Notes: generated by a model from the letters alone, not told the origin. A stretch of 64,000 bases of DNA from a candidate division CSSED10-310 bacterium (GCA_016931515.1 JAFGEQ010000012.1:194815-258814); one strand, 5' to 3'; shown: positions 18,281-27,433, numbered from the stretch's first letter. Numbers and translations: made by a program.

Positions 18281-19771
18281 TCACCCGCTCCGTCGTTGTT
18301 CCCTCATATCCAGCACTCTTCTTGCCTGAAGAGCCAGCGCGGAAGGAATCTCCTTGGATTTTACAACATCCTTCAAAATAAAATCATTGAGACTATTCAA
18401 CATCCGGACCGTAACATCCAGCGGTGTTTTTGGATTCAAAACAAGCTCCCTGCGTACACTCGGGCTTCTTCCCCATTTTCGATGCTGTGCAATAGCCCGT
18501 AACACCTCCTCATAGACCTGCCGATTCGACGCAATTAACTGTATTTCGAACTCCGACATCTTGGGACCTTCAACCACGGCAACAGCCACTTTCTTGTTCG
18601 GATCCGTCACCAGAATCGCCCGTTCCTGCTTGGTTCCTAATTTTGCGAGGAGCAATTTGTCGGCAGCACTCATTTTCATCATGCGAATGCGCGTATCGGT
18701 GATCTTCTCCTCTTTGTCTTCTTCCTCATGCTCATCCTCAAGTTTCAACCCGTGCTGCCTCGCGAATTCGGCAACATCCTCACCCATCCATTCCTTGGAA
18801 GCCCTTTCAGATTCGTTCTCATCCTCGAGTGAAAACTCCATAACATCATCGAAACCGAATGAATCAGCAACATCCTTCTCTGATGCAACACCACCGACTT
18901 CCTTGACCAGTGCATCGATGTTCCATCCGTCATCAAGGCCCTTCATTTCTTCAATACCATCTTCCGGAATCATCCCCGGCTCAGCTTCAACCTCTGTCTC
19001 AAACTCCTCTCCAATCTCCGGAAGTTCCTCAACTGCAATCTCATCATCACCGAGTGCGTCTTCAATAAGAGCAGTCCGCAACTCGTCATCGATGTCCGGC
19101 AGCAACTCATCGGTGATCGCTTCGACGTCTCCCGCGTCCAGGGGCCGGGTCGACAGATCTTCTAATGAAACTGCTTCCTCATCCGGAAGAACGGCAATCC
19201 CGGTTCCCCCTTCACGGGAATCCGACTCGATCGCTGCTCCGTCCATCATTCCATCCATCTCTTCTTCATCGATGCCATCGAAACTCACATTGAATCGTCC
19301 ACGGAACTCCTCAAGAGCGAAACGGGTGACGCGACTGAGTTGCTCATTTTCAAGGAGTTTTTTAAGAATTATTGGATTTTCAAGCATTCTGTTGCGGTTC
19401 TGGGCTAAAATTTCCAGGGCTGGAGGCGGCCCGTTTTCCGCAACGAACAGCAGCGTCCGATCATCCACTATCCTGTTGAGAATCAGAGGCTGGATGACCT
19501 GCTCATCACTGATCATCACTTGAGCGATCAGATACAGTAGATCCGGAGAAGCGTTATTTGTGGCAGCAGTTGATACAAGGAATCCTTTCGGCATTTCGGA
19601 TAAAGATTCCCGTAGAGCGTTGCGCACGTTCTGGTTGGGATCGCGAGTCAGATATCCTAATGCCTGAACCAGTTCGTCTCCAGACAGAGGCATCAAACCC
19701 TCAGCGATGGCCATCCGCATTCCCAGAGGTGCCGTTCCCTGTTCTAGCTGCTGTAACTGGCTGTTCGGCAT
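18281..19771 (-). CDS. HEAT-like repeat protein with acidic middle region, function unknown
   Basis: The protein has 496 residues with no signal peptide or membrane segment. Residues 1-165 are helical HEAT-like units (VQALGYLTRDPNQNVRNALRESL). About 170-365 is highly acidic and low in complexity, rich in Glu and Asp. About 365-490 contains a recurring unit (MSAADKLLLAKLG...RAILVTDPNKKVAVAV, then SNRQVYEEVLRAIAQHRKW) that I associate with unnamed proteins of Deltaproteobacteria and Acidobacteria. The 335-residue protein at 20658-21665 shares the helical style and a related LSxxEKxxLA unit. It heads the ffh side of the block. The role is probably scaffold or regulator, which is inference only. 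Confidence 0.7.
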   Translation of the reverse strand: MPNSQLQQLEQGTAPLGMRMAIAEGLMPLSGDELVQALGYLTRDPNQNVRNALRESLSEMPKGFLVSTAATNNASPDLLYLIAQVMISDEQVIQPLILNRIVDDRTLLFVAENGPPPALEILAQNRNRMLENPIILKKLLENEQLSRVTRFALEEFRGRFNVSFDGIDEEEMDGMMDGAAIESDSREGGTGIAVLPDEEAVSLEDLSTRPLDAGDVEAITDELLPDIDDELRTALIEDALGDDEIAVEELPEIGEEFETEVEAEPGMIPEDGIEEMKGLDDGWNIDALVKEVGGVASEKDVADSFGFDDVMEFSLEDENESERASKEWMGEDVAEFARQHGLKLEDEHEEEDKEEKITDTRIRMMKMSAADKLLLAKLGTKQERAILVTDPNKKVAVAVVEGPKMSEFEIQLIASNRQVYEEVLRAIAQHRKWGRSPSVRRELVLNPKTPLDVTVRMLNSLNDFILKDVVKSKEIPSALALQARRVLDMREQRRSG

Positions 19772-19864
19772 ATCTTAACCCCTCCTCGACTTATCCTTCA
19801 TCCATCCTGACAACGGACGGGAAATCCGTGTAATCATTCATGTTATCCCGACACATCGTCTTCA

Positions 19865-20668
19865 TCATTGTATTATATAATGATCATTACGAGGAAGGAA
19901 ACGAATAACTGAATCTGCCGGAAGCCGGATCTCATGACCTGATTGTGCTTCAATGCATCGAATCGCATCTGTTTTTTCTGCGGTAACGATTATTTCACCT
20001 GTCAGATCGATTGACCGGGATTCTCCGGGGAAAATCACCATCAATGACTCAATCCCCTGTTCAAAATACTTGATTCGCACCCAGGTCGGAGAGAGCGCAA
20101 TCAGTCGGATATTCCCAACTATGCCGGATACTGTTGGAATCTGATCTGTGTCCATAACGGAGTGATCAAGAGCGATACCTGCCATCGACCATCGATTGAA
20201 AGAGGATTCGGCGACTGTCTTTTCGACAGGATTTATCTCCTGTGTATTCCTCGGCTGATCGATTCGGGTCCGATGAACGTCTTCGTTTTTTGGCCAAATC
20301 AGAATCAATAGAATCAATGTCAGGGAAAAAAATCCCGCAACCGGTCGGATAGTCCGTTCCCGGAAAATTTTAAGCATTGTCCGCTTCGGCGGTTCAGCCG
20401 TATTCCGATCAACTGATCCATTTGACTGAAACTTCACCTCCAGCATAACCATCTGGTGATCCAAGCCAAGCTTTTCGACGTACATTCTGATAATGCCTCG
20501 AACAACCAGATCATTTGAAAACCGTTCAAACCGACCGGCTTCCACATCCCGCAACTGGGTCACTGAATAACGGGAATCCTTCGATAATGATTCAAGAGTT
20601 ATCCCGCGCAACTCTCTTTCCACAGCGAGATCAAGACCTTTATGCAACATCATCATTTTATGTGTCAT
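19865..20668 (-). CDS. RodZ-like membrane-anchored helix-turn-helix protein
   Basis: The protein has 267 residues. The N-terminal HTH (LAVERELRGITLESLSKDSRYSVTQLRDVEAG) resembles the RodZ cytoplasmic domain that binds MreB. A membrane segment follows at about 133-150 (VAGFFSLTLILLILIWP). The periplasmic C-terminal part resembles the RodZ beta domain (TWVRIKYFEQG...PGESRSIDLTGEIIVTAE). Canonical RodZ helps MreB organise cell shape. No mreB is in the window, so the role is an inference from architecture. The start overlaps the stop of the upstream gene by 11 bases. Confidence 0.72.
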   Translation of the reverse strand: MTHKMMMLHKGLDLAVERELRGITLESLSKDSRYSVTQLRDVEAGRFERFSNDLVVRGIIRMYVEKLGLDHQMVMLEVKFQSNGSVDRNTAEPPKRTMLKIFRERTIRPVAGFFSLTLILLILIWPKNEDVHRTRIDQPRNTQEINPVEKTVAESSFNRWSMAGIALDHSVMDTDQIPTVSGIVGNIRLIALSPTWVRIKYFEQGIESLMVIFPGESRSIDLTGEIIVTAEKTDAIRCIEAQSGHEIRLPADSVIRFLPRNDHYIIQ

Positions 20669-21665
20669 CCGCAGGCATCATCTTTCCCGGATCTGAAAGT
20701 TCCGTGTCCCGCCTCAGACGATTCCGTACGGTAACGGCTCTGTTTCGTTTCATCACCTTCAATCGCATTGTCCGGTTAACGCGCGGATTTCTCAACCAGG
20801 CTTCCATGACATCTTCATCCTGCATTGTAATTCCCAAATAATAAAGTAATTTTCGTGATGGTGAACCCGCCAGAATTTTTTTCTCTTTGAGTGACAGCAT
20901 GCCAATACGTTGTTTTACTGTGAACTGAGCCAATAAGCGATGGTTTTCATCGAGCATCGGTGAATCGATCAATTCCAACAGCAGCGGGAGAGTGACCTTT
21001 TGAAGAACAACCCGTCTGGACGAATAGCTTAGATTTCTATGTGTGGCCAGCAGCTTCATAATTCTCGGATTGCAGCTCCATCGACTGTCTTCCAGCACTA
21101 GATCAAGCTTTTCAGCCGAACAGGATGCACTGGCAACAAAAGCCTGCAGATCGTCCTCCGTCAGACGATAATTCCGCAAGGCCGCCCTAAAAATCCTGCT
21201 GTCCTTATCTCCCAGCAATGATGGCATGAACGCGATCGGGCCGGTCCGGGCGAGAAGGATTTTTTCACCCAGTCGCATGGATTCCAGTCGCACCTTAAGA
21301 TAATTGACGGCAACATCACGGAGCGTCGGGTGAACAGACACCTTCCGTGCGATCAGAGCCAAATCCCTCAGCATCAGGTCCTGGATGAATTTGATGGCCA
21401 GGTGCCTGGGCGTACGTACATAAAGAACCAGTTCCAGTTTAAGATTATAATCTTTTAACCATACCCTGTTACCGGCAATCGTATTGAGATGAGTTTCATT
21501 CAGACTTTTGCGACGCAACAACTGGATCAGGAGACGTGCTGACATATTCGGATTTTGGAGCATTGCGCTCAGAACTGCCGGGTCCTTCTCTTGGATTATT
21601 CCAGCCAGTTGTCGGGCACTGCCCCCTCGGGCAATCGTCAGCTTTTCCGATTTCGGATGATTCAT
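20658..21665 (-). CDS. HEAT-like helical protein, function unknown
   Basis: The protein has 335 residues and is almost entirely alpha-helical, with repeated two-helix units (KDPAVLSAMLQNPNMSARLLIQLLRRKSLNE; HPTLRDVAVNYLKVRLESMRLGEKILLARTG). It is basic and leucine-rich, with no signal or membrane segment. The C-terminal part (MLSLKEKKILAGSPSRKLLYYL) resembles a unit of the protein at 18281-19771. It overlaps a SurA-like gene upstream (4 bases) and the RodZ-like gene downstream (11 bases), so all three are likely made together. This suggests an envelope or cell-shape context. Confidence 0.65.
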   Translation of the reverse strand: MNHPKSEKLTIARGGSARQLAGIIQEKDPAVLSAMLQNPNMSARLLIQLLRRKSLNETHLNTIAGNRVWLKDYNLKLELVLYVRTPRHLAIKFIQDLMLRDLALIARKVSVHPTLRDVAVNYLKVRLESMRLGEKILLARTGPIAFMPSLLGDKDSRIFRAALRNYRLTEDDLQAFVASASCSAEKLDLVLEDSRWSCNPRIMKLLATHRNLSYSSRRVVLQKVTLPLLLELIDSPMLDENHRLLAQFTVKQRIGMLSLKEKKILAGSPSRKLLYYLGITMQDEDVMEAWLRNPRVNRTMRLKVMKRNRAVTVRNRLRRDTELSDPGKMMPADDT

Positions 21666-22561
21666 CGATTCGTTCCGGTGGGACCCTCATCCCTGAAGGA
21701 TTGATTCTCGCCGGAAGAACTCTTGACAGGTACATCCTCCTCGTCGCCGGAGGAGTCCGTCTCCACAGTGACGTTCGTTGCCAATGATTCATCGCTGGAA
21801 TCCGCCGAATCTTCACCGACAGATATCCGGTTGGAGTCGGAAATGGACTCGACCCCGACCTGGGGATCGTCTTCTGTCAGGTGTATGCTCGCTGAAGACC
21901 GGAGTTCCTTCAGAAATTCGGAGATTCGTTCATTGACCACCTGCTCCACCAGGAGCTTTCGAACCATTGTTCTCAAAATGTGATCTTCCGGTACTGCCTT
22001 AATCGGATCATCAAAATGATCCAGATTCAGTTCCCTGACATGCGCCGCGATATACCGATCCTCGTCCTCTTTAGATATCCTGACAAATGCCCTGAATCGC
22101 TGATCAATGTATTTCTCCAGAAGGATCTGATTCCTGATGCGTAAACGCCAAAATTCTTCCGTCATCCCGTTAGCATCAAGAAACCGCAGCCGTACGTCGA
22201 TCCCGCCATATTTCCTGTCCAATTCATCAATCCGGTTTTGAACCTCTGTCTCATTGAGCTGCCGGGTGATAAACTTCCTGGCCTGATCCATCAGCAGTTC
22301 ACGATCAATCAGGATCTGGAGAACGGTTGCGCGATCCGTTGCCGGACGGTTCTTTGCATCCGAATCGAGCGTCTGTTGGGCCATTTCAAATTGAAGATCG
22401 CTGTCGAGGATGACATTGCCGTTCACTCTGGCGATAAAACGATCCAGCAAGATCTGCCCGGCGGATGATCCCTGCCAGAACCAGAGGCAGACAAAAGCTG
22501 CAGGCAATATTCGGGACAATTTAAAAAATGACTTTATGATGTCAGATCCCGTTCGATACAT
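21662..22561 (-). CDS. SurA-N-type periplasmic chaperone without a visible PPIase domain
   Basis: The protein has 299 residues. A hydrophobic signal segment (ILPAAFVCLWFWQGSSAG) precedes a SurA N-terminal domain (LLDRFIARVNGNVILDSDLQFEMAQ; then LLMDQARKFI, about 36-170). SurA helps outer-membrane proteins fold. Here no parvulin PPIase motif follows. Instead the C-terminal 80 residues are Ser/Asp/Glu-rich and probably disordered. The start lies 28 bases inside the folE2 3' end. It is probably an envelope chaperone; partners are unknown. Confidence 0.72.
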   Translation of the reverse strand: MYRTGSDIIKSFFKLSRILPAAFVCLWFWQGSSAGQILLDRFIARVNGNVILDSDLQFEMAQQTLDSDAKNRPATDRATVLQILIDRELLMDQARKFITRQLNETEVQNRIDELDRKYGGIDVRLRFLDANGMTEEFWRLRIRNQILLEKYIDQRFRAFVRISKEDEDRYIAAHVRELNLDHFDDPIKAVPEDHILRTMVRKLLVEQVVNERISEFLKELRSSASIHLTEDDPQVGVESISDSNRISVGEDSADSSDESLATNVTVETDSSGDEEDVPVKSSSGENQSFRDEGPTGTNR

Positions 22562-23319
22562 GCATACACATTATGATGGTGAATGGATTCGAAGTTCTCC
22601 GATTCAACCCGATAATAGTAAATGCCCTCTGTTTTTTCGAGTCGATCTGCGACCTCCCGGACAATGTCCTCCACAAATCGCGGGTTATCATGGGCTTTAT
22701 CCATCACAGCTTTCTCATCCACACGTTTCAGGACAGTATAAACCGGCGATGAAGCAGACGCTTCCACCAGAGCCACTACATCTTCGATCCAGATCAACTT
22801 GTCGGTTTTGATTCTCACCCGAACTTCACTCCGTTGATTATGAGCACTTTTACCGACGGACAGTTCCCGGGAACAAGGACATAAATTCAGGACGGTTACA
22901 TGGACTTCGAGAGAGAAATGAACCGAGTTGTTTTCATCATGAGTGCCTTCGAAGCAGCATTGATATTCCCTCAGCCCTTCCGATTTGCTGACGGGTGCCT
23001 GCTGATCGATGAAGTACGGAAAGGTAAGTGCGATATGGGCGGTTCTGGCTTTCAATACCTGTTTGATGGAAATCAGGATGTCTCTGATCTTACCCGGAGT
23101 AATCCGGGTTCGACCCATTTTATTGAGCACTTCCAAAAAGCGACTCATATGCGTTCCCCTGAAATGTTCAGGGAGTTGCACAAACATTTTTATCGTGGCG
23201 ACAGTGTGTTGTTCTCCATACTTTTTATCCATGACCACAATCGGATAAGACAGATTGGTTACACCGACCTTATCAATCGTTCTACCGTTATCGATGTGCT
23301 GTGATTGAATATCGATCAT
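22534..23319 (-). CDS. folE2: GTP cyclohydrolase IB (FolE2)
   Basis: The enzyme converts GTP to dihydroneopterin triphosphate without the strict zinc need of FolE. The protein has 261 residues with the family N-terminus (IDKVGVTNLSYPIVVMDK), the conserved Cys and His region (LNLCPCSRELS) and HNPRFVEDIVREVADRL. It overlaps queD by 4 bases, so its product most likely feeds queuosine synthesis as well as folate. Confidence 0.95.
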   Translation of the reverse strand: MIDIQSQHIDNGRTIDKVGVTNLSYPIVVMDKKYGEQHTVATIKMFVQLPEHFRGTHMSRFLEVLNKMGRTRITPGKIRDILISIKQVLKARTAHIALTFPYFIDQQAPVSKSEGLREYQCCFEGTHDENNSVHFSLEVHVTVLNLCPCSRELSVGKSAHNQRSEVRVRIKTDKLIWIEDVVALVEASASSPVYTVLKRVDEKAVMDKAHDNPRFVEDIVREVADRLEKTEGIYYYRVESENFESIHHHNVYACIERDLTS

Positions 23320-23711
23320 TCTGACTGATTATCCTCCCTGTAGGTAACCGATGAGCCTGGAGATTCCCAGACACGTACCCGGGATACCCGGATATGCGAT
23401 AACGAAGGGGCATCGATCAGCTGATTCCGGATTCCGTCGTAAATGCATTGAGCAATTCGTTCGCAGGATGGATTTTCCGACTTGAACTGCTGGAGATCAT
23501 TTAAATATTGATGATCAAAAAGCGCTAACATCTCCGACAGCAGCCTTTTCGCATCCCGAAAATCCACAGCCAGACCCAGTTCATTTAATCGATCAGTACG
23601 CAAGGTGAGTTCAACCCGCCAGTTGTGGCCATGCAGCTTTTCGCAGTTCCCGTTGTATTCACGCAACCGGTGAGCCGCAGCGAATTCTTTTTCTACTGTA
23701 ATTTCAAACAT
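23316..23711 (-). CDS. queD: 6-carboxytetrahydropterin synthase QueD
   Basis: QueD performs the second step of queuosine and deazapurine synthesis, from dihydroneopterin triphosphate. The protein has 131 residues. The zinc-binding histidines lie in AAAHRLREYNGNCEKLHGHNW, with the catalytic Cys before the HGH. Asp/His of FDHQYLND and the Glu of the C-terminal part complete the site. It is coupled to folE2. queC and queE are not in the window. PTPS (biopterin) activity is possible but less likely. Confidence 0.9.
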   Translation of the reverse strand: MFEITVEKEFAAAHRLREYNGNCEKLHGHNWRVELTLRTDRLNELGLAVDFRDAKRLLSEMLALFDHQYLNDLQQFKSENPSCERIAQCIYDGIRNQLIDAPSLSHIRVSRVRVWESPGSSVTYREDNQSE

Positions 23712-23768
23712 TTTCTACCCACCTCCAAGACGCGGATAATGTATCGCAAACCGGTCATGTCCGCAAGA

Positions 23769-23797
23769 TTGAAAAACCGTCAAGCTATTGTTATGAT
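23769..23797 (+). promoter_or_regulatory. Sigma-70 promoter directly in front of the msbA-like gene
   Basis: TTGAAA (23769-23774) and TATGAT (23792-23797) are spaced by 17 bases. The expected start of transcription, about 23804, is only 1-3 bases before the ATG at 23806, and no Shine-Dalgarno is visible. The mRNA may be leaderless or nearly so. Confidence 0.6.
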
Positions 23798-23805
23798 CGG
23801 CCTCC

Positions 23806-25569
23806 ATGAACTCTCTCCAATATGATATTCGACAACAATTTCTCATATTCAAACGAATATTCACACATGTAAAACCTTACAGAGGGCGCTTGATTGCAGG
23901 TATTATACTCAGCGCCCTGTCCGGCGTGTTCGGATTTAGCCCGGTTGTAATGCTTCAGAAACTGCTGGATGAATTTATCGCCCGAAAAGATTCAATTCCA
24001 CTCCTTTATATGTACCTGTTTTGCGCCGCCATCGTTGTTCTTTACATCGTCAAAGGCGCTATCACATACGGCCAGCAGTACCTGCTGTCTTTCGTCGGTC
24101 AGCGCGTCATTATGGATCTGCGGGTCCAGACATTCGAATATATCAGCAACCTGCCACTCCGGTATTTTAAGGGCAAAAAAAGCGGCGAACTTATCTCCAG
24201 AGTATTGAGTGATATCGGCTTGATGGAGCTAGCCGTATCACGCGTCCTCGGCAGGCTGATTCTGAGTATTTTTTCGTTTTTCCCTCCCCTCATCGCCGTC
24301 TTTTACATCTCCTGGAAAATGGCCCTGGTCTCCCTTTTCATTCTGCCGCTGACTCTTTATCCAATTCTCCGTTTTGCTCAGAAACTCAAAGCGGTCTCCT
24401 CCATCGGCCAGGCGGAAATGGCCAATATAACATCCATAATGCATGAGGCTTTTTACGGGATCCACATTATCAAGGCATTCAATATGGAGTCCTTTGAATT
24501 CAAGCGTTTCCGCAAATCAAATTATGCCTACTACAACGAAATGATGCGGGCGGCACGAGTATCCGCTCTGTCGCCATCGATTATGGAGTTGATCGGAGCG
24601 CTGGCGGCAGCCGTTATTTTTGGTATGGGTTTGACGGAAGTGATCAAGGGTACCATGACCAGCGGCTATCTCTTCGCCTTCCTGACCTCCCTATACCTGA
24701 TGTACGATCCAATCAAAAAGATTTCCCGGTTGAGTTATGACATACACAGGGCCATCGCCGGTGCTGAACGGATTTTCGAGTTGCTGGACACACAGTCGGA
24801 TATCATGGAGATCGATGATCCGGTTAAGCTGGAGAATGTCAAGGGAGAGATCGTATTTGATCATGTCAACTTCTGGTATGAAGAGGGACAACCTGTCCTG
24901 AAAGATATTGATTTTGCAATTCAACCGGGAAAGACAATTGCAGTTGTCGGCCCTTCGGGCGTCGGCAAGAGCACTCTGGCTAACCTGATTCCACGGTTCT
25001 ATGACACCACTTCAGGCCGAATATTGATCGACGGCATCGATATCAAAACATGCTCTTTTGAATCGCTGCGCAGTCAGATCGGAATCGTGACCCAGGAAAC
25101 GATTCTGTTCAATGATACGATCCGTGCCAATATCACAACCGGCCGGAAAGACTATTCTGATAATGATGTCATCGACGCTGCGAAATCGGCGTTTGCCCAT
25201 GATTTCATCATGGAACTGCCGGCTGGATATGAGACAATTGTCGGTGAACGGGGTGTGACCCTGTCCGGAGGCCAGCGGCAGAGGCTTTCCATTGCACGGG
25301 CTTTACTGAAAAATCCTCCAATACTGATCCTGGATGAAGCGACATCATCTCTGGATTCGGAATCGGAACACCTGATACAGGTTGCTCTCGACCGCCTGAT
25401 CGAAAACAGGACCACAATTATCATTGCCCATCGCCTGTCGACAATCCGAAAAGCGGATACCATTCTGGCCATGGAAGACGGCACAATTGCCGAAACCGGT
25501 AACCACAACGAACTGATCAATCATAAAGGAGCTTACAGCAGGCTCTACCGGATGCAATTTCCGGATTGA
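23806..25569 (+). CDS. msbA: MsbA-like lipid A / multidrug ABC exporter
   Basis: This half-transporter has 587 residues. A six-helix membrane domain (about 25-320) is fused to an ABC ATPase with Walker A GPSGVGKST (about residue 385), signature LSGGQRQRLSIAR, Walker B ILILDEATSSLD and H-loop IAHRLST. The size and sequence style fit the subfamily that flips lipid A-core across the inner membrane, consistent with lptB at the window start; a lipid or drug exporter is also possible. The 3' end overlaps the convergent DciA-like gene by 25 bases. It has its own promoter and may be translated from a leaderless message. Confidence 0.85.
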   Translation: MNSLQYDIRQQFLIFKRIFTHVKPYRGRLIAGIILSALSGVFGFSPVVMLQKLLDEFIARKDSIPLLYMYLFCAAIVVLYIVKGAITYGQQYLLSFVGQRVIMDLRVQTFEYISNLPLRYFKGKKSGELISRVLSDIGLMELAVSRVLGRLILSIFSFFPPLIAVFYISWKMALVSLFILPLTLYPILRFAQKLKAVSSIGQAEMANITSIMHEAFYGIHIIKAFNMESFEFKRFRKSNYAYYNEMMRAARVSALSPSIMELIGALAAAVIFGMGLTEVIKGTMTSGYLFAFLTSLYLMYDPIKKISRLSYDIHRAIAGAERIFELLDTQSDIMEIDDPVKLENVKGEIVFDHVNFWYEEGQPVLKDIDFAIQPGKTIAVVGPSGVGKSTLANLIPRFYDTTSGRILIDGIDIKTCSFESLRSQIGIVTQETILFNDTIRANITTGRKDYSDNDVIDAAKSAFAHDFIMELPAGYETIVGERGVTLSGGQRQRLSIARALLKNPPILILDEATSSLDSESEHLIQVALDRLIENRTTIIIAHRLSTIRKADTILAMEDGTIAETGNHNELINHKGAYSRLYRMQFPD

Positions 25570-26024
25570 TACGCCCGGACCGCTTTATACCATTCCAAAA
25601 AAGCACGCCTTGTATCCTCAGGCATCTCCTGTGTCTGATCCAGGATCTCATCCGGAATGACAATCTGTAATGGCTCTATGTGGCGATTTTTCTTCGGAGC
25701 GCTCTGTGCTGAGAGATGAATCTCCAAACTTCGGACAATATAGTCATCGCATTCAAGCTCATTAAACAAACGGTTCATCCGCTCAATGATCAAACCCGAT
25801 GAACTCCTGAGTTCCGGAATCCAGCGACTGTCATCCACTGCGAGGATAATTCTCCCGTCCGGTCGAAATGCCCGAATCGATGCATGACCGGCAATGATCG
25901 AGCCTGCCGCCCAGTCCCAGATCATCCGAGTCATCACAACCCGATGATTCGCATCATGGGGCAGATCCAAAAGAATATCGAGCACTGCCCGACGTATTCC
26001 GAGATCTCCGGGATCCATGTTCAT
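25545..26024 (-). CDS. DUF721 / DciA-like protein
   Basis: The protein has 159 residues. The central DUF721 core is recognisable: W-aa-G--IAGHAS---F-PDGRIILAVDDSRWIPELRSSSGLIIERMN, followed by IVRSLEIHL. DciA proteins load the replicative helicase in bacteria lacking DnaC/DnaI. Here the domain match is moderate and residues 120-159 are not part of the core. The start ATG overlaps the regulator's stop (ATGA), so it is translated after the NtrC-type regulator. Confidence 0.65.
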   Translation of the reverse strand: MNMDPGDLGIRRAVLDILLDLPHDANHRVVMTRMIWDWAAGSIIAGHASIRAFRPDGRIILAVDDSRWIPELRSSSGLIIERMNRLFNELECDDYIVRSLEIHLSAQSAPKKNRHIEPLQIVIPDEILDQTQEMPEDTRRAFLEWYKAVRAYQSGNCIR

Positions 26025-27433
26025 TTGAGATTATAGTCCTTGATCTTATATTGAAGAGCCCGAACGCTTATTCCGAGCAAATCCGCCGCTTTTTTTCGAT
26101 GTCCATTGACCGCCCGCAGTGTTTTTTCGATCAGTTTTTTCTCGATGTCAACCAGGGTCATCCCTGCCTCGATACCTGTTTGGACCGCCTGCGAATCATT
26201 TGTGCCGCCGGATGATTGAGCCGATGAGGTGAGTTGCGGGACAACACCCTGATCACGCTGGAGAATTTCGGGAAACGCCTCAGGCAAGATGATTTCAGCA
26301 CCTGAAAGAATTACGGCACGCTCAACTGAATTTCTCAATTCCCTTACATTTCCCGGCCATGCATATCGATTGAGAAGCTCGACCGCCTCCGTGCTGAATA
26401 TCAAATCCTCCCGGTTATACCTGACGGAAAACTCCCTTAGAAATGCCTGGGCGAGAACCGGAATATCACCGATACGATCACGCAACGGCGGTATCAGAAT
26501 CGGGACAACATTCAGGCGATAGAAAAGATCTTCACGAAACTTACCCTGCCGGCACAGATCAACGACATCCTTATTGGAAGCTGCAATGATCCGGACATCG
26601 ACTGTCAGGAATTCGGCACCCCCAATTCGATGAAAACCGCCGTCTTCCAGAACCCGTAAAAACCGGGATTGGTTTTCGAGGCTCATCTCCGTAATCTCAT
26701 CCAGAAAAATAGTACCGGAATCCGCCTGCTCAAATCGACCTTTCCTTGTCGAACTCGCTCCCGTGAACGCTTCTCGTTCGTGACCGAACAGCTCGTTCTC
26801 GAGCAGTGTTGCCGGTAAGGCGGCACAGTTCACTACGACAAAGGGTTTTTTTCTGCGGCTCGAGCGAAAATGCAGAGCACGGGCGATAACTTCTTTGCCG
26901 GTTCCACTTTCTCCCTGAATCAGGACAACCGCATCCGTATCGGCCACCTTCTCAACCTTCCGGTAAACCTCCTGGATCTCGATGCTGTTACCGACAACCA
27001 TTGACTGATCGTATTCCCTTATCCGGCCTTTTAGAACACGGTTCTCAAGTTCGAGACGCCGCCGCAGGCAAATATCCTTGACAACCTGACGAAGCCTGGG
27101 GGTTTCCACCGGCTTCGGAATGAAGTTCGTGGCGCCCTCCTTCATGGCGGTAACCGCTTTTTCTATATCGCCATGAGCCGTGATGACAACGACGTCCGTT
27201 TCCGGCTGGTTCTTCTTAACCCACTTGACCAGCTCCAGACCGGACACTTTGGCCATTAACTCATCCGTCAGAACAATATCATACGTCTGCAGGGCGTTTT
27301 TCAGTTTAACGATGGCTTCTTCCCCGTTCGAAACCATCTCTATCTGATAATTCTTATCATCAGTCCGAAGCACATCATAAAAGGCTTCCCTGATGCTTTC
27401 TTCATCGTCGACTATTAGAATTCGCCAGCGCAT
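26021..27433 (-). CDS. NtrC-family sigma-54-dependent response regulator with variant GAFTGA loop
   Basis: The protein has 470 residues: a receiver (1-125; ILIVDDEES, phosphorylatable Asp in VLTDE, Lys in FIPKPV), an AAA+ domain (Walker A GESGTGKE, Walker B GTIFLDEI) and a Fis-type HTH (RKKAADLLGISVRALQYKI). The sigma-54-contacting L1 loop reads EAFTGA (26756-26773) instead of GAFTGA, with Glu at about residue 221. The start at 27433 matches the receiver N-terminus. No sensor kinase is adjacent, so it is an orphan. A candidate target is the sigma-54 promoter at 28728. Whether the Glu variant still activates sigma-54 cannot be told from sequence. Confidence 0.92.
   Translation of the reverse strand: MRWRILIVDDEESIREAFYDVLRTDDKNYQIEMVSNGEEAIVKLKNALQTYDIVLTDELMAKVSGLELVKWVKKNQPETDVVVITAHGDIEKAVTAMKEGATNFIPKPVETPRLRQVVKDICLRRRLELENRVLKGRIREYDQSMVVGNSIEIQEVYRKVEKVADTDAVVLIQGESGTGKEVIARALHFRSSRRKKPFVVVNCAALPATLLENELFGHEREAFTGASSTRKGRFEQADSGTIFLDEITEMSLENQSRFLRVLEDGGFHRIGGAEFLTVDVRIIAASNKDVVDLCRQGKFREDLFYRLNVVPILIPPLRDRIGDIPVLAQAFLREFSVRYNREDLIFSTEAVELLNRYAWPGNVRELRNSVERAVILSGAEIILPEAFPEILQRDQGVVPQLTSSAQSSGGTNDSQAVQTGIEAGMTLVDIEKKLIEKTLRAVNGHRKKAADLLGISVRALQYKIKDYNLK

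Noticed and set aside
18561-19523. Long plus-strand open frame of about 320 codons, Ser-rich
   Set aside because: It is the mirror of the Glu/Asp-rich part of the minus-strand gene 18281-19771. GAG/GAA codons read backwards as Ser/Phe/Leu, with no ribosome site or protein-like pattern.
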